Of a DNA stretch of 36,213 bases, positions 7,600 to 15,921 are shown in pieces. The notes beneath the pieces were generated by a model. The model did no database searches, had not been told where the DNA came from, and worked only from the letters and a program-made list of their open reading frames with translations. The stretch lies in the NCBI GenBank assembly GCA_963627915.1, contig CAVGCY010000048.1, positions 1-36,213 on the forward strand, read 5' to 3'. Source of the DNA: CALACW01 sp963627915. GTDB lineage: Bacteria > Bacillota > Clostridia > Oscillospirales > Acutalibacteraceae. The stretch's first letter is position 1. Each line of letters opens with the position of its first letter. A program made the translations under genes and the position numbers.

Positions 7600-8808
7600 A
7601 TGTTTCAGCCATCGTTTGACAGTCTTAATCAGATAAAGATGACAGCCGAGCGTTTTCTTTCCGACAGGGGACTTGTTTCCTCATTCGGAGAAATTAATAA
7701 TTATGTTATTTTACCCGGTCTTTGTGATGTTCACGTACATTTCAGAGAGCCGGGCTTTTCTTATAAGGAAACGATTAAGACCGGTTCTCTCTCGGCCGCG
7801 GCGGGAGGTTATACCGCCGTTTGTACAATGCCCAATCTGAATCCAGTTCCCGACAGCCTTGACAATTTGAAAATTCAGAGCGATATAATAAAGCGCGACG
7901 CTGTCGTTAACGTAATTCCGTACGGTTCCGTAACGGTCGGCGAAATGGGCGGGGAATTGTCCGCCATGGATTCGATTGCCGATTATGTCTGTGCGTTTTC
8001 CGATGACGGCCGGGGCGTTCAGTCTGACGAAATGATGGAACGCGCCATGAGAAAAGCGAAGGAGCTCAATAAGATCATTGCCGCGCACTGCGAAGTAAAT
8101 TCGCTTTTAAACGGCGGATATATCCATGACGGAAAATATGCAAAGGCTCATTCGCACCGGGGTATACCGTCTGAAAGCGAATTCAGACAAATTGACCGCG
8201 ATTTAAATCTTGCCGCAAAAACAGGATGTAAATATCACGTATGCCATATATCCGCAAAGGAAAGCGTTTCTCTGATCAGACAGGCAAAAAAAGACGGCGT
8301 TGATGTAACATGCGAAACTGCTCCTCATTATCTCACGCTGTGCGAGGACGATTTAACGGAAGACGCAAGATTTAAAATGAACCCTCCGCTCAGGAGCGGA
8401 GAGGACAAGGAAGCGCTCATTGACGCGCTTATCGACGGCACGATTGACATGATATCGACAGATCACGCGCCACATTCAAAGGAGGAAAAATCAAGAGGAC
8501 TTGAAAAAAGCCTTATGGGCGTTGTCGGACTTGAAACAGCGTTTCCCGTAATGTACACGAATTTTGTTAAAAACGGAATTATAACGATTGAACGTCTTGC
8601 AGGGCTTATGAGTTACAACGCAAGGAAACGTTTTTCGATAAATTCGGATACGGGATTCGCCGTGTTTAATATTTCGGACGAATTTACCGTAAATCCGGAC
8701 GGCTTTTATTCAATGGGAAGGGCAACGCCCTTTGAGGGCGAGAAGCTTTACGGAAAACATATGCTTACCGTATATAATAACAATATAATTTTGAAAGGAC
8801 AGCTATGA
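7600..8808 (+). CDS. pyrC: dihydroorotase
   Basis: Cyclises N-carbamoyl-aspartate to dihydroorotate, the third step of UMP synthesis. Amidohydrolase metal ligands are visible: DVHVHFREPG (His45, His47), FSDDG (bridging Asp of type I enzymes), AHCEVN, YHVCHIS and STDHAPH. The C-terminus shows the NPDGFYSMGRATPFEG region that completes the small composite domain. At 402 residues it is shorter than usual (about 425); the N-terminal strands before the barrel are reduced and the H-x-H motif comes about 12-15 residues early. The start has an ideal AAAGGAG seven bases upstream. It is the first gene of the operon, and its stop overlaps the pyrK start (ATGA). Confidence 0.95.
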   Translation: MFQPSFDSLNQIKMTAERFLSDRGLVSSFGEINNYVILPGLCDVHVHFREPGFSYKETIKTGSLSAAAGGYTAVCTMPNLNPVPDSLDNLKIQSDIIKRDAVVNVIPYGSVTVGEMGGELSAMDSIADYVCAFSDDGRGVQSDEMMERAMRKAKELNKIIAAHCEVNSLLNGGYIHDGKYAKAHSHRGIPSESEFRQIDRDLNLAAKTGCKYHVCHISAKESVSLIRQAKKDGVDVTCETAPHYLTLCEDDLTEDARFKMNPPLRSGEDKEALIDALIDGTIDMISTDHAPHSKEEKSRGLEKSLMGVVGLETAFPVMYTNFVKNGIITIERLAGLMSYNARKRFSINSDTGFAVFNISDEFTVNPDGFYSMGRATPFEGEKLYGKHMLTVYNNNIILKGQL

Positions 8809-9542
8809 AACAGGTACTTTTAACCGTCGAATCAAACAATAAAATTGCATTAAACACATTTAAAATGATTCTCTCGGGCGACGTCGGCGCGATTGTCAAT
8901 CCCGGACAGTTTGTAAATATTAAGCTTGACGGCTTTTATTTAAGACGTCCGATATCCGTCTGTGATAAATCGGACAATACTCTTACGATTATCTACAAAA
9001 CCGTCGGAAAAGGAACAGAAGAAATGAGAACAATTAAAAAAGGCGCTGTTCTCGATGTTCTGACGGGGCTGGGCAACGGATACAATACGGAAAAAAGCGG
9101 AAATAATCCTGTTTTGATAGGCGGCGGCGCGGGCGTTCCTCCAATGTATTTATTATGTAAAAAGCTTGTTTCTGAGGGGAAAGCTCCGGCTGTAATACTC
9201 GGATTCAATACAGCGGACGAGGTTTTTTATAAGGACGAATTTGAGGCATTAGACGTTAAAACATATATAACGACTGCCGACGGTTCGTCAGGCATTAAGG
9301 GATTTGTAACCGACGCGCTTAAAAATATCGATTATTCGTACTTTTACGCATGCGGTCCCGAACCGATGTTCAGAGCGATTGCCGGGAGCGTTAAGACAAA
9401 AGGTCAGTACAGCTTCGAGGAGCGCATGGGATGCGGATTCGGCGCGTGTATGGGATGCTCATGCAGGACGCTTACGGGAAATAAACGAATATGCAAGGAC
9501 GGTCCCGTCATGGAAAGCGAGGAGATAATATGGGACGATTGA
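8805..9542 (+). CDS. pyrK: dihydroorotate dehydrogenase B, electron-transfer subunit
   Basis: Flavoprotein that passes electrons between NAD and the catalytic PyrD subunit through FAD and a [2Fe-2S] cluster. FAD-binding RRPISVCD lies near residue 46, NAD-binding GGGAGVPPMYLL near 105, and ACGPEPMF near 185. The cluster ligands come from CGFGACMGCSC plus a final Cys in RICKDGPV. The length of 245 is near the family norm of about 255. It overlaps pyrC by 4 bases upstream and pyrD by 13 bases downstream, consistent with coupled translation of a 1:1 complex. Confidence 0.95.
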   Translation: MKQVLLTVESNNKIALNTFKMILSGDVGAIVNPGQFVNIKLDGFYLRRPISVCDKSDNTLTIIYKTVGKGTEEMRTIKKGAVLDVLTGLGNGYNTEKSGNNPVLIGGGAGVPPMYLLCKKLVSEGKAPAVILGFNTADEVFYKDEFEALDVKTYITTADGSSGIKGFVTDALKNIDYSYFYACGPEPMFRAIAGSVKTKGQYSFEERMGCGFGACMGCSCRTLTGNKRICKDGPVMESEEIIWDD

Positions 9543-10447
9543 ACGTGGATTTATGCGGAATCGAGCTTGATAATCCGATAATACCCGCGTCGGGAACGTT
9601 CGGATTCGGTTATGAGTTTGCGGAATTATATGATATTAACATGCTCGGAACGTTTTCATTTAAGGGAACGACAAAGGAACCGCGTTTCGGCAATCCTACG
9701 CCGAGAATTGCGGAGTGTCCGTCCGGCATGCTAAACGCCGTCGGACTTCAGAATCCCGGAGTTGATAAGGTTATAAGCGAGGAATTACCAAAGCTGAAAA
9801 AGCGTTTTTATAAAAAAGTCATGGCAAACGTCAGCGGATTTTCCGTCGACGACTATGTATATACGGTAAAAAAGCTTGGCAAAGAGGACATGATAGGCTG
9901 GTTTGAAATAAATATCAGCTGTCCGAATGTCCACGGAGGCGGTATGAGCTTCGGAACGGAGCCGAAATCGGCAGAGCTTGTTACGAAAGCCGTAAGAGAT
10001 GCAACGGACAAGCCGATTATTATAAAGCTGTCGCCGAACGTTACCGATATAGTATCCATAGCAAAGGCGTGCGAATGCGCCGGCGCGGACGGCGTAAGCC
10101 TTATAAATACATTGCTCGGAATGCGTATAAATTTAAAAACGCGAAAACCGGTTCTTGCAAATACAACGGGCGGATTTTCCGGACCTGCAATATTTCCCGT
10201 TGCATTAAGAATGGTTTATTCCGTCGCAAAAAGCGTAAAAATTCCCATTATCGGAATGGGCGGAGTTTCAACCGCCGAGGACGTCATTGAAATGATGCTT
10301 GCGGGGGCGTCGGCTGTTGAGGTCGGTGCGGCGAATCTTGTTGAACCGTTTGCATGTAAAAATATAATAGAAGCTCTGCCCGAGGTTATGGACAGATATT
10401 CAATAAATGATTTAAAAAGCATTATAGGAGGAGCAGTAAATGGGTAA
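9530..10447 (+). CDS. pyrD: dihydroorotate dehydrogenase, catalytic subunit (class 1B)
   Basis: FMN-containing TIM-barrel enzyme that oxidises dihydroorotate to orotate with PyrK. Motifs include GTFSFKGTTKEPRFGNPTPR near residue 44, SGMLNAVGLQNPG near 68, catalytic Cys in INISCPNVHGG near 130 (Cys marks class 1B; class 2 has Ser), and phosphate-binding GMGGVSTAEDV near 240. I start at ATG 9530 (MGRLNVDLCG) because GAGGAG precedes it and family alignment begins there; an upstream in-frame ATG at 9491 would add 13 unrelated residues. That gives 305 residues, the usual length. It overlaps pyrF by 8 bases. Confidence 0.95.
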   Translation: MGRLNVDLCGIELDNPIIPASGTFGFGYEFAELYDINMLGTFSFKGTTKEPRFGNPTPRIAECPSGMLNAVGLQNPGVDKVISEELPKLKKRFYKKVMANVSGFSVDDYVYTVKKLGKEDMIGWFEINISCPNVHGGGMSFGTEPKSAELVTKAVRDATDKPIIIKLSPNVTDIVSIAKACECAGADGVSLINTLLGMRINLKTRKPVLANTTGGFSGPAIFPVALRMVYSVAKSVKIPIIGMGGVSTAEDVIEMMLAGASAVEVGAANLVEPFACKNIIEALPEVMDRYSINDLKSIIGGAVNG

Positions 10448-11138
10448 GGATGTAATTATAGCCTGTGATTTCGCAGGAAAGAAGGAAACGCTTGATTTCC
10501 TGTCTCTCTTTAAGGACGAAAAGCCCTTTGTAAAAATCGGAATGGAGCTTTTTTATGCGGAGGGTCCGGATATCGTAAGAGAGATTAAAGCGCGCGGACA
10601 CAAAATATTTCTTGATTTGAAGCTTCATGATATTCCGAATACCGTAAAGAAGGCAATGCGTGTATTGTCGGCTCTTGACGTTGATATGTGCAATCTTCAT
10701 GCGGCGGGAGCGTCGGATATGATGAAGGCCGCCGTCGAAGGATTGACAAGAGATGACGGAACGCGTCCTCTGCTTATAGCCGTAACACAGCTTACATCAA
10801 CGGATCAGGGGACAATGGAACGCGATTTGCTTATAAAAGAGCCGATTGACAAGGTTGTAATGCATTATGCCGTTACGGCAAAAAATGCGGGGCTTGACGG
10901 CGTTGTATGCTCTCCGCTTGAGGCCGGGAAGGTTCACGATGCCTGCGGACGCAATTTTATAACCGTGACCCCCGGCGTACGGTTTGCCGATTCCGATAAG
11001 GGGGATCAAAAACGCGTTATGACGCCCGAGCAGGCTAAGATAATCGGTTCTGATTATATTGTTGTCGGCAGACCCGTAACGCAGGCGGCAGACCCCGTTT
11101 TGGCATACAGAAGATGCGTAAGAGAATTTACAGATTGA
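10440..11138 (+). CDS. pyrF: orotidine-5'-phosphate decarboxylase
   Basis: Final step of UMP synthesis, OMP to UMP plus CO2. The catalytic signature LDLKLHDIPNTV supplies Asp59, Lys61 and Asp64, with Lys32 in FVKIGMELF completing the charged network. Phosphate-gripping residues are in TPGVRFADSD near 177 and IVVGRPVTQA near 208. The 232-residue length is that of type 1 bacterial enzymes. The ribosome site AGGAGGAG lies within the 3' end of pyrD and the start codon overlaps that gene. Confidence 0.96.
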   Translation: MGKDVIIACDFAGKKETLDFLSLFKDEKPFVKIGMELFYAEGPDIVREIKARGHKIFLDLKLHDIPNTVKKAMRVLSALDVDMCNLHAAGASDMMKAAVEGLTRDDGTRPLLIAVTQLTSTDQGTMERDLLIKEPIDKVVMHYAVTAKNAGLDGVVCSPLEAGKVHDACGRNFITVTPGVRFADSDKGDQKRVMTPEQAKIIGSDYIVVGRPVTQAADPVLAYRRCVREFTD

Positions 11139-11150
11139 GGAGAACCGAAA

Positions 11151-11798
11151 ATGAATGATATCAAAAAAACGATTGCAAAGGATCTTTTGAAAATTCAGGC
11201 GGTATTCTTCCGCCCTGACGAGCCTTTTACATGGGCAAGCGGAATAAAAAGCCCCGTTTACTGCGATAACAGACTCACGCTCTCCGCTCCGGAGGTTCGT
11301 TCGGACGTAGAAAACGGACTTGCTCGGATTATAAAAGAGAATTATCCGGACGCGCAGATCCTTATGGGAACGTCGACGGCGGGAATTGCGCACGCCGCCA
11401 TAACGGCTCATTTGCTCGGTATGCCCATGGGCTACGTCCGTTCCGGACATAAAGACCACGGCAGACAGAATCAGATAGAGGGCAGGCTTGAAAAAGGACA
11501 GAAAACCGTAGTCGTAGAGGATCTTATTTCAACGGGAGGAAGCGTTCTTGAGGTTGTTAACGTTTTAAGAGAAGCGGGCGCGGATGTTCTCGGCATTGTA
11601 AGTATTTTTACATACGGCATGAAAAAAGGTATTGAACGTTTTGCCGAGGCTGACGTTAAGAATATAAGCCTTACGGATTTTGATACGGTTGCCGAAACCG
11701 CGGCGGAAGAGGGATATATAAAACTCGACGACGTTAAAAGGCTTATTGCCTTCAGAAACAATCCGTCGGATGAAAGCTGGATAGGAGCAGGCAAATGA
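11151..11798 (+). CDS. pyrE: orotate phosphoribosyltransferase
   Basis: Adds ribose phosphate from PRPP to orotate, giving OMP and pyrophosphate. The PRPP-binding motif VVVEDLISTGGSV lies at residues 120-132 and the mobile catalytic loop with KDHGRQNQIEG at 101-111. The orotate-side segment FTWASGIKSPVYCDNR lies at 26-41. The 215-residue length fits the family. The gene begins 12 bases after pyrF and overlaps pyrB by 4 bases. Confidence 0.96.
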   Translation: MNDIKKTIAKDLLKIQAVFFRPDEPFTWASGIKSPVYCDNRLTLSAPEVRSDVENGLARIIKENYPDAQILMGTSTAGIAHAAITAHLLGMPMGYVRSGHKDHGRQNQIEGRLEKGQKTVVVEDLISTGGSVLEVVNVLREAGADVLGIVSIFTYGMKKGIERFAEADVKNISLTDFDTVAETAAEEGYIKLDDVKRLIAFRNNPSDESWIGAGK

Positions 11799-12715
11799 GC
11801 AGATGCATTATAAACATTCTTGACCTTTCAAAGGAGGAGATTGATTCTCTTATAATGACGGCGAATGATATAATGAAGAATCCGGAAAAGTATAACGAGA
11901 GATGCCGTCATAAGATTTTAGCAACGCTGTTTTTTGAGCCTTCGACAAGGACGCGTTTAAGCTTTGAATCGGCAATGCTGTCTTTGGGCGGAAATACGCT
12001 CGGATTTTCGGAGGCTTCGAGTTCCTCCGCCTCGAAAGGCGAGAGCGTGGCGGATACTATAGAGGTTGTCAGCGGCTACTGCGATATTATCGCAATGAGA
12101 CATCCGAAGGAGGGCGCGCCGATTGTTGCCGCGTCACATTCGTCCGTCCCCGTTATCAATGCCGGCGACGGCGGGCATTATCACCCTACGCAGACGCTTG
12201 CGGATTTGTTGACGATTCACCGCGAAAAGGAACGTTTCGATTCTCTTACGATAGGATTTTGCGGAGATCTTAAATTCGGAAGAACGGTTCATTCGTTAAT
12301 AGAAGCGATGTCAAGATATGATAACGTTAAATTTGTTCTTATCTCCCCGGACGAGCTTAAGCTTCCGAGCTTTGTAAAGCAGGCTTATATAAAGGATAAG
12401 AATATCGAATACGTGCAAAGCTCCGACCTTGACAGCGTTATGGGAGATCTCGATATTCTCTATATGACAAGAGTTCAGAAGGAGAGATTTTTTAATGAGG
12501 AGGATTATTTGCGTCTTAAGGACTGCTACGTTCTCACGCCCGAAAAAATGAAAAAGGCAAAAAGCGATATGTGCGTACTGCATCCTCTTCCCAGAGTTAA
12601 CGAAATCGATACCGCAGTCGACTCCGACCCGCGCGCGTGCTACTTTAAGCAGACGCGTTACGGAAAATACATGAGAATGGCGCTCATTCTTAAGCTATTG
12701 GAGGAACAGTCATGA
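11795..12715 (+). CDS. pyrB: aspartate carbamoyltransferase, catalytic chain
   Basis: Condenses carbamoyl phosphate with aspartate, the committed step of the pathway. The carbamoyl-phosphate motif FEPSTRTR lies at 47-54, the SKGES loop contributed across the trimer interface near 84, the MRHP segment near 106, and the aspartate-side HPLPR near 268. The 306-residue length is standard. It overlaps pyrE upstream and the regulatory chain downstream by 4 bases each, so a class B holoenzyme with PyrI is expected. Confidence 0.96.
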   Translation: MSRCIINILDLSKEEIDSLIMTANDIMKNPEKYNERCRHKILATLFFEPSTRTRLSFESAMLSLGGNTLGFSEASSSSASKGESVADTIEVVSGYCDIIAMRHPKEGAPIVAASHSSVPVINAGDGGHYHPTQTLADLLTIHREKERFDSLTIGFCGDLKFGRTVHSLIEAMSRYDNVKFVLISPDELKLPSFVKQAYIKDKNIEYVQSSDLDSVMGDLDILYMTRVQKERFFNEEDYLRLKDCYVLTPEKMKKAKSDMCVLHPLPRVNEIDTAVDSDPRACYFKQTRYGKYMRMALILKLLEEQS

Positions 12716-13134
12716 ATATAGACAGCATTAAAAACGGGTTTGTAATAGATCATATCCCTGCGGGCAAGGCTATGGAGATTTATAAGCTTCTTTCTCTTGA
12801 CAAGCTTTCGTGCTCCGTGGCGATGATAATGAACGCAGTAAGCCGTCGTATGGGCAGAAAAGATATGATTAAAATTGACGCGGATATTGATATCGATACC
12901 GATGTTATCGGCTATATAACCCCCGGAGCTACGGTCAACGTTATAAAAAACGGAGAGAGAGTCGAGAAAAGAACGCTGAGTTTGCCCGATACGCTTACCA
13001 ATGTTATTTTCTGTAAAAATCCGCGCTGTATTTCTTCATGCGAACAACAGCTCCCGTCGGTGTTCAAGCTGACGGATCGCGAAAATAAAGTTTATCGCTG
13101 TTATTACTGCGACGCAAGACATACGGATTATTAA
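12712..13134 (+). CDS. pyrI: aspartate carbamoyltransferase, regulatory chain
   Basis: Binds nucleotide effectors and holds catalytic trimers together. The N-terminal nucleotide domain has VIDHIPAGKA (11-20) and MGRKDMIKI. The zinc domain has Cys101, Cys106, Cys130 and Cys133, the same 5/24/3 spacing as the E. coli subunit. At 140 residues it is slightly shorter than E. coli PyrI, mostly at both termini. Allosteric end-product control of PyrB is expected from the family; which nucleotides act here cannot be read from sequence. It is the last gene before the operon terminator. Confidence 0.95.
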   Translation: MNIDSIKNGFVIDHIPAGKAMEIYKLLSLDKLSCSVAMIMNAVSRRMGRKDMIKIDADIDIDTDVIGYITPGATVNVIKNGERVEKRTLSLPDTLTNVIFCKNPRCISSCEQQLPSVFKLTDRENKVYRCYYCDARHTDY

Positions 13135-13160
13135 ATTTCAAAATGCTTCTGAAAACCGAA

Positions 13161-13192
13161 AACGTCCCGAAATCATCAGGTTTCGGGGCGTT
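13161..13192 (+). terminator. pyr operon terminator
   Basis: AACGTCCCGAAA and TTTCGGGGCGTT pair over 12 bp (one T-G wobble) 26 bases after the pyrI stop. The following T-run is short. Confidence 0.7.
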
Positions 13193-13215
13193 TCATTAAA
13201 AAACGAAATAAACAA

Positions 13216-13260
13216 ATAATCCGAACACGCCTCCCAAAAGGAAGATTCAGTTCGGATTAT
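13216..13260 (-). terminator. tRNA-Leu terminator
   Basis: ATAATCCGAAC and GTTCGGATTAT form a perfect 11-bp stem just downstream of tRNA-Leu on the minus strand. The sequence beyond is T-rich. Confidence 0.7.
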
Positions 13261-13267
13261 ATTGCTT

Positions 13268-13354
13268 TGGTGCCGGTGACCGGACTTGAACCGGTACGAT
13301 GTTGCCATCGAGGGATTTTAAGTCCCTTGCGTCTGCCTATTCCGCCACACCGGC
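13268..13354 (-). tRNA. tRNA-Leu (anticodon TAA)
   Basis: Class II cloverleaf of 87 bases on the minus strand. Acceptor GCCGGTG pairs with CACCGGC; the anticodon stem AGGGA/TCCCT encloses CTTAAAA with anticodon TAA. A long variable arm (CGATGGCAACATCG) is present, and the T arm ACCGG-TTCAAGT-CCGGT, discriminator A and encoded CCA complete it. Confidence 0.97.
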
Positions 13355-13366
13355 ACGCTGTATGAT

Positions 13367-13395
13367 ATTATACAGTATCAAAGGCGCGTTGTCAA
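13367..13395 (-). promoter_or_regulatory. consensus promoter of tRNA-Leu
   Basis: Minus-strand TTGACA (13390-13395), exactly 17 bases, TATAAT (13367-13372): a perfect sigma-A consensus 12 bases before the tRNA. Confidence 0.88.
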
Positions 13396-13702
13396 GGGAT
13401 AGAACATAAAAACACGGGAGTTTTTGCAGACTTGCCATGAACGTACTTAACGCTTTTGTTACTTCGGCTTTCTTTGAATATCGAAATATATGTTGGCGAA
13501 ACTCTGTTTTTGATGGTAAACCTGTTATAGAAAATTCGGCTTCTTTCAGCATGTATGACATCATATCGCATTTGAGTTGAATTTTCTTTTTTTATTTGTC
13601 ATGCATCGATTGCGCCATAACAGATTGCTTTGTCTGATTTAAATGCTCAAACTACCGAAAAAACGATTCTTAAACTCCTGCGCGAAAATCTGATATAAAA
13701 AG
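13396..13702. other. intergenic stretch without a recognised gene
   Basis: Between the tRNA-Leu promoter and the promoter of the lipoprotein gene. A 75-codon minus-strand frame covers part of it, but it lacks a ribosome site and runs through the tRNA promoter and into the tRNA. I see no convincing gene, repeat or RNA fold. Confidence 0.5.
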
Positions 13703-13731
13703 TTGCTCTTTTCCGCATTCTGTGCTATACT
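13703..13731 (+). promoter_or_regulatory. promoter of the DUF5696-like lipoprotein gene
   Basis: TTGCTC (13703-13708), 17-base spacer, TATACT (13726-13731), about 50 bases before the start codon. Confidence 0.55.
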
Positions 13732-13783
13732 GTTATATAATTATTATATATAAAGAACTAAACGGAAACGGAGCACCGGGTTT

Positions 13784-15910
13784 ATGAAATGCAGCGTGAG
13801 AAAAAATATCGGAATATCAATCTGCTTTCTCTTGTGTCTGATGAGTGTATTTCTGTCTTCGTGCGGTTCTCTTTCCGTTAAAAGCACGGTTATAAATGCT
13901 GTTAAGCAATCCGAAAAAAGCGAGGATTTTCATTCTTATGCGTCGTCCGGGGAGGTTTTGTATTCCGATGGCTGCTCCTATCTGTTTGACGAGGAAACAT
14001 ACAGTATAAACGTGCGGGATTCCGAGTCTGGAGTTATGTGGTCATCGCTTTTGCAAAAGGAAAATGACTATTCCTGTGTATTAAGCGTTCAGATGATTTA
14101 TAAAAAGAATATTTATATACTTAATTCTCAGGATAACAGCGTCGCCCTCGGCGGAGCTTCATATGAAAAAACAGATAACGGCATTACCGTTCATTATGAT
14201 TTAAAAGAGAATAATGACGGAGAAATTCTTTTTTCGTGCGACGTTGTTTATCTGTTTGACGGCAGAAATATGAACGTGTCATGCGATATTTCAAAAGCAA
14301 AAACACCGGACGGCGCAGTTCTCGTATATTTTGATTTGCTTCCGTCGTTCGGTGAGTATGATGACGCTTTGTCAAATGATTATTTCCTTGTTCCCGACGC
14401 GAGCGGCGCTTTAATGTACACATCTCTTTCCGATTCCGTAAACGACAGCTGTGAGTTTGATATTTACGGCTCTGACCCTGCCGAAAGCGGAAATACCGAC
14501 AGAATGCGTTCGCTGATGCCCGTGTTCGGATCAAAGAGAAGCAATTCGTCTTTTGTCGCTTATATTGATTCCTCCGACGCGTCGGCGTGCGTCTGCGCTC
14601 AGAGGGCTAACGGCGAAAAGGGTGCGTATATATTCGCAAGATTCAAACTGTCCGGCTCATCCATGACTGATTCGAGCATTTATTATACGGATTTCAAACG
14701 TGAAAGCGTCAGCGTGACATATATGTTTTTAAGCGGTACAAAATCCGATTACAGTTTTATGGCGGGTGCGGTCAGAGAACATATGATAAAGAACGGGGAT
14801 ATGAACGAGACGCGGATTTCCGGTGATTCTCTTCCGTTTGTTCTCAACGCGGTCGGACATTATGACAACGGATTCATGAAGACGGATTCGGAAACGACGT
14901 TCGGCGACTGCGAAACCCTTGTAAACATTTTAAAGGCACGCTCCGTTGATTCCGTCAGCGTTGTTTACAAAGGTATTTTTAAAGGCGGTATGAGTCAGAA
15001 AAGAACGAAGCCTTCCGGCGTACTGTCATCGCTCGGAGGGAAAAGCGGACTTGAGGGGCTTTATTCATTTCTCAGAGCGGATAATGATAAACTTTTTGTG
15101 ACGGTTAATTGTGTAAGTGCGAAAAGCATATCGTCAATAAATACGGCGCGCTCGGTGCTCGGAAAAAAGCTTTCGATTACGGTTAAAAACGATATGAGCA
15201 GAGACGATACGGATAAGACAACGGATATCAAGCTCCTTGCGTCCTCCAAAATAGAAAAAATGATACCGGATATCGTTTCGGTTTCCGCCGAACTGCCATG
15301 CGACGGAGTCATTTTGTCCGACGCGGGCGATACCGTTTATTCCGACTGTTCAGCCGTCGGAAGGTCGAGAAACCAGACAAAAAACGCTCTTGAAAATATG
15401 CTGACAAGCGTATCCGGAGCGGCGGACGTAAGCGTTTCAAACGGTAATTTCTATACGCTTAAAAGCGTTAAAAACGTTACGGATATGCCTTTGTACCCGT
15501 CGAGAACCGAAACCTCGTCATATAAGGGAATCCCGTTCGCTCAGATGATTATGCACGGATATGTAAATTACTGGGGGGAGAGCGTTAATTTGAGCGATAA
15601 TTATAAATTATACATGCTCAGATGTATTGAGTACGGCTCTCCGATAGCTTACGAATGGGTATTTGACGAAACAAGCGCGTTGTATTACGGATATACATTA
15701 TCGGACGCGCTCGAGTACTATGAGGAAAATAAAAACGCGCTTGAGTCCGTTTCGTCAAGCATTATGATGTCTCATTCGTTTGTAAAGGACGGAGTTGCCG
15801 AAATCGTTTACGAAAACGGCGTTACAATATATGTTAATTATAATAATTATTCCGTAATAACGGACAACAATCTGACAGTGCTGCCTTACAGCGTGTTAAA
15901 GGTCGGATAA
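13784..15910 (+). CDS. DUF5696-like membrane-anchored lipoprotein
   Basis: Large exported lipoprotein of uncertain function. The signal peptide has an LSSC lipobox with lipidation at Cys27. The N-terminal half (about 50-330) is beta-rich and resembles carbohydrate-active beta-sandwiches. The middle and C-terminal part (about 350-650) has alternating helix/strand segments and motifs reminiscent of a glycosidase-like barrel (LPFVLNAVGHYDNGFM, VSAELPCDGVILSDAGDTVY). The C-terminal beta domain ends VTIYVNYNNYSVIT...LTVLPYSVLKVG, as in DUF5696 proteins. I recognise the family by this overall pattern, not by search, and cannot name catalytic residues. In related bacteria such proteins often sit beside sugar ABC transporters; none is here. 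The DUF4364 gene follows after 11 bases. Confidence 0.65.
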   Translation: MKCSVRKNIGISICFLLCLMSVFLSSCGSLSVKSTVINAVKQSEKSEDFHSYASSGEVLYSDGCSYLFDEETYSINVRDSESGVMWSSLLQKENDYSCVLSVQMIYKKNIYILNSQDNSVALGGASYEKTDNGITVHYDLKENNDGEILFSCDVVYLFDGRNMNVSCDISKAKTPDGAVLVYFDLLPSFGEYDDALSNDYFLVPDASGALMYTSLSDSVNDSCEFDIYGSDPAESGNTDRMRSLMPVFGSKRSNSSFVAYIDSSDASACVCAQRANGEKGAYIFARFKLSGSSMTDSSIYYTDFKRESVSVTYMFLSGTKSDYSFMAGAVREHMIKNGDMNETRISGDSLPFVLNAVGHYDNGFMKTDSETTFGDCETLVNILKARSVDSVSVVYKGIFKGGMSQKRTKPSGVLSSLGGKSGLEGLYSFLRADNDKLFVTVNCVSAKSISSINTARSVLGKKLSITVKNDMSRDDTDKTTDIKLLASSKIEKMIPDIVSVSAELPCDGVILSDAGDTVYSDCSAVGRSRNQTKNALENMLTSVSGAADVSVSNGNFYTLKSVKNVTDMPLYPSRTETSSYKGIPFAQMIMHGYVNYWGESVNLSDNYKLYMLRCIEYGSPIAYEWVFDETSALYYGYTLSDALEYYEENKNALESVSSSIMMSHSFVKDGVAEIVYENGVTIYVNYNNYSVITDNNLTVLPYSVLKVG

Positions 15911-15921
15911 GGAGGATATAA

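Noticed and set aside
10797..11459. 220-codon frame antisense across pyrF and pyrE
   Set aside because: It spans two genes and their junction on the opposite strand; Arg/Cys/Ile-rich composition and no family resemblance.
11471..11794. 107-codon frame antisense to pyrE
   Set aside because: It lies wholly within a well-supported gene with full-length conserved motifs; antisense frames of this size are common in these GC-periodic genes.
13337..13564. 75-codon minus-strand open frame beside tRNA-Leu
   Set aside because: It runs through the perfect tRNA promoter and into the tRNA itself, has no ribosome site and resembles no family I know; probably chance, at most a gene remnant.
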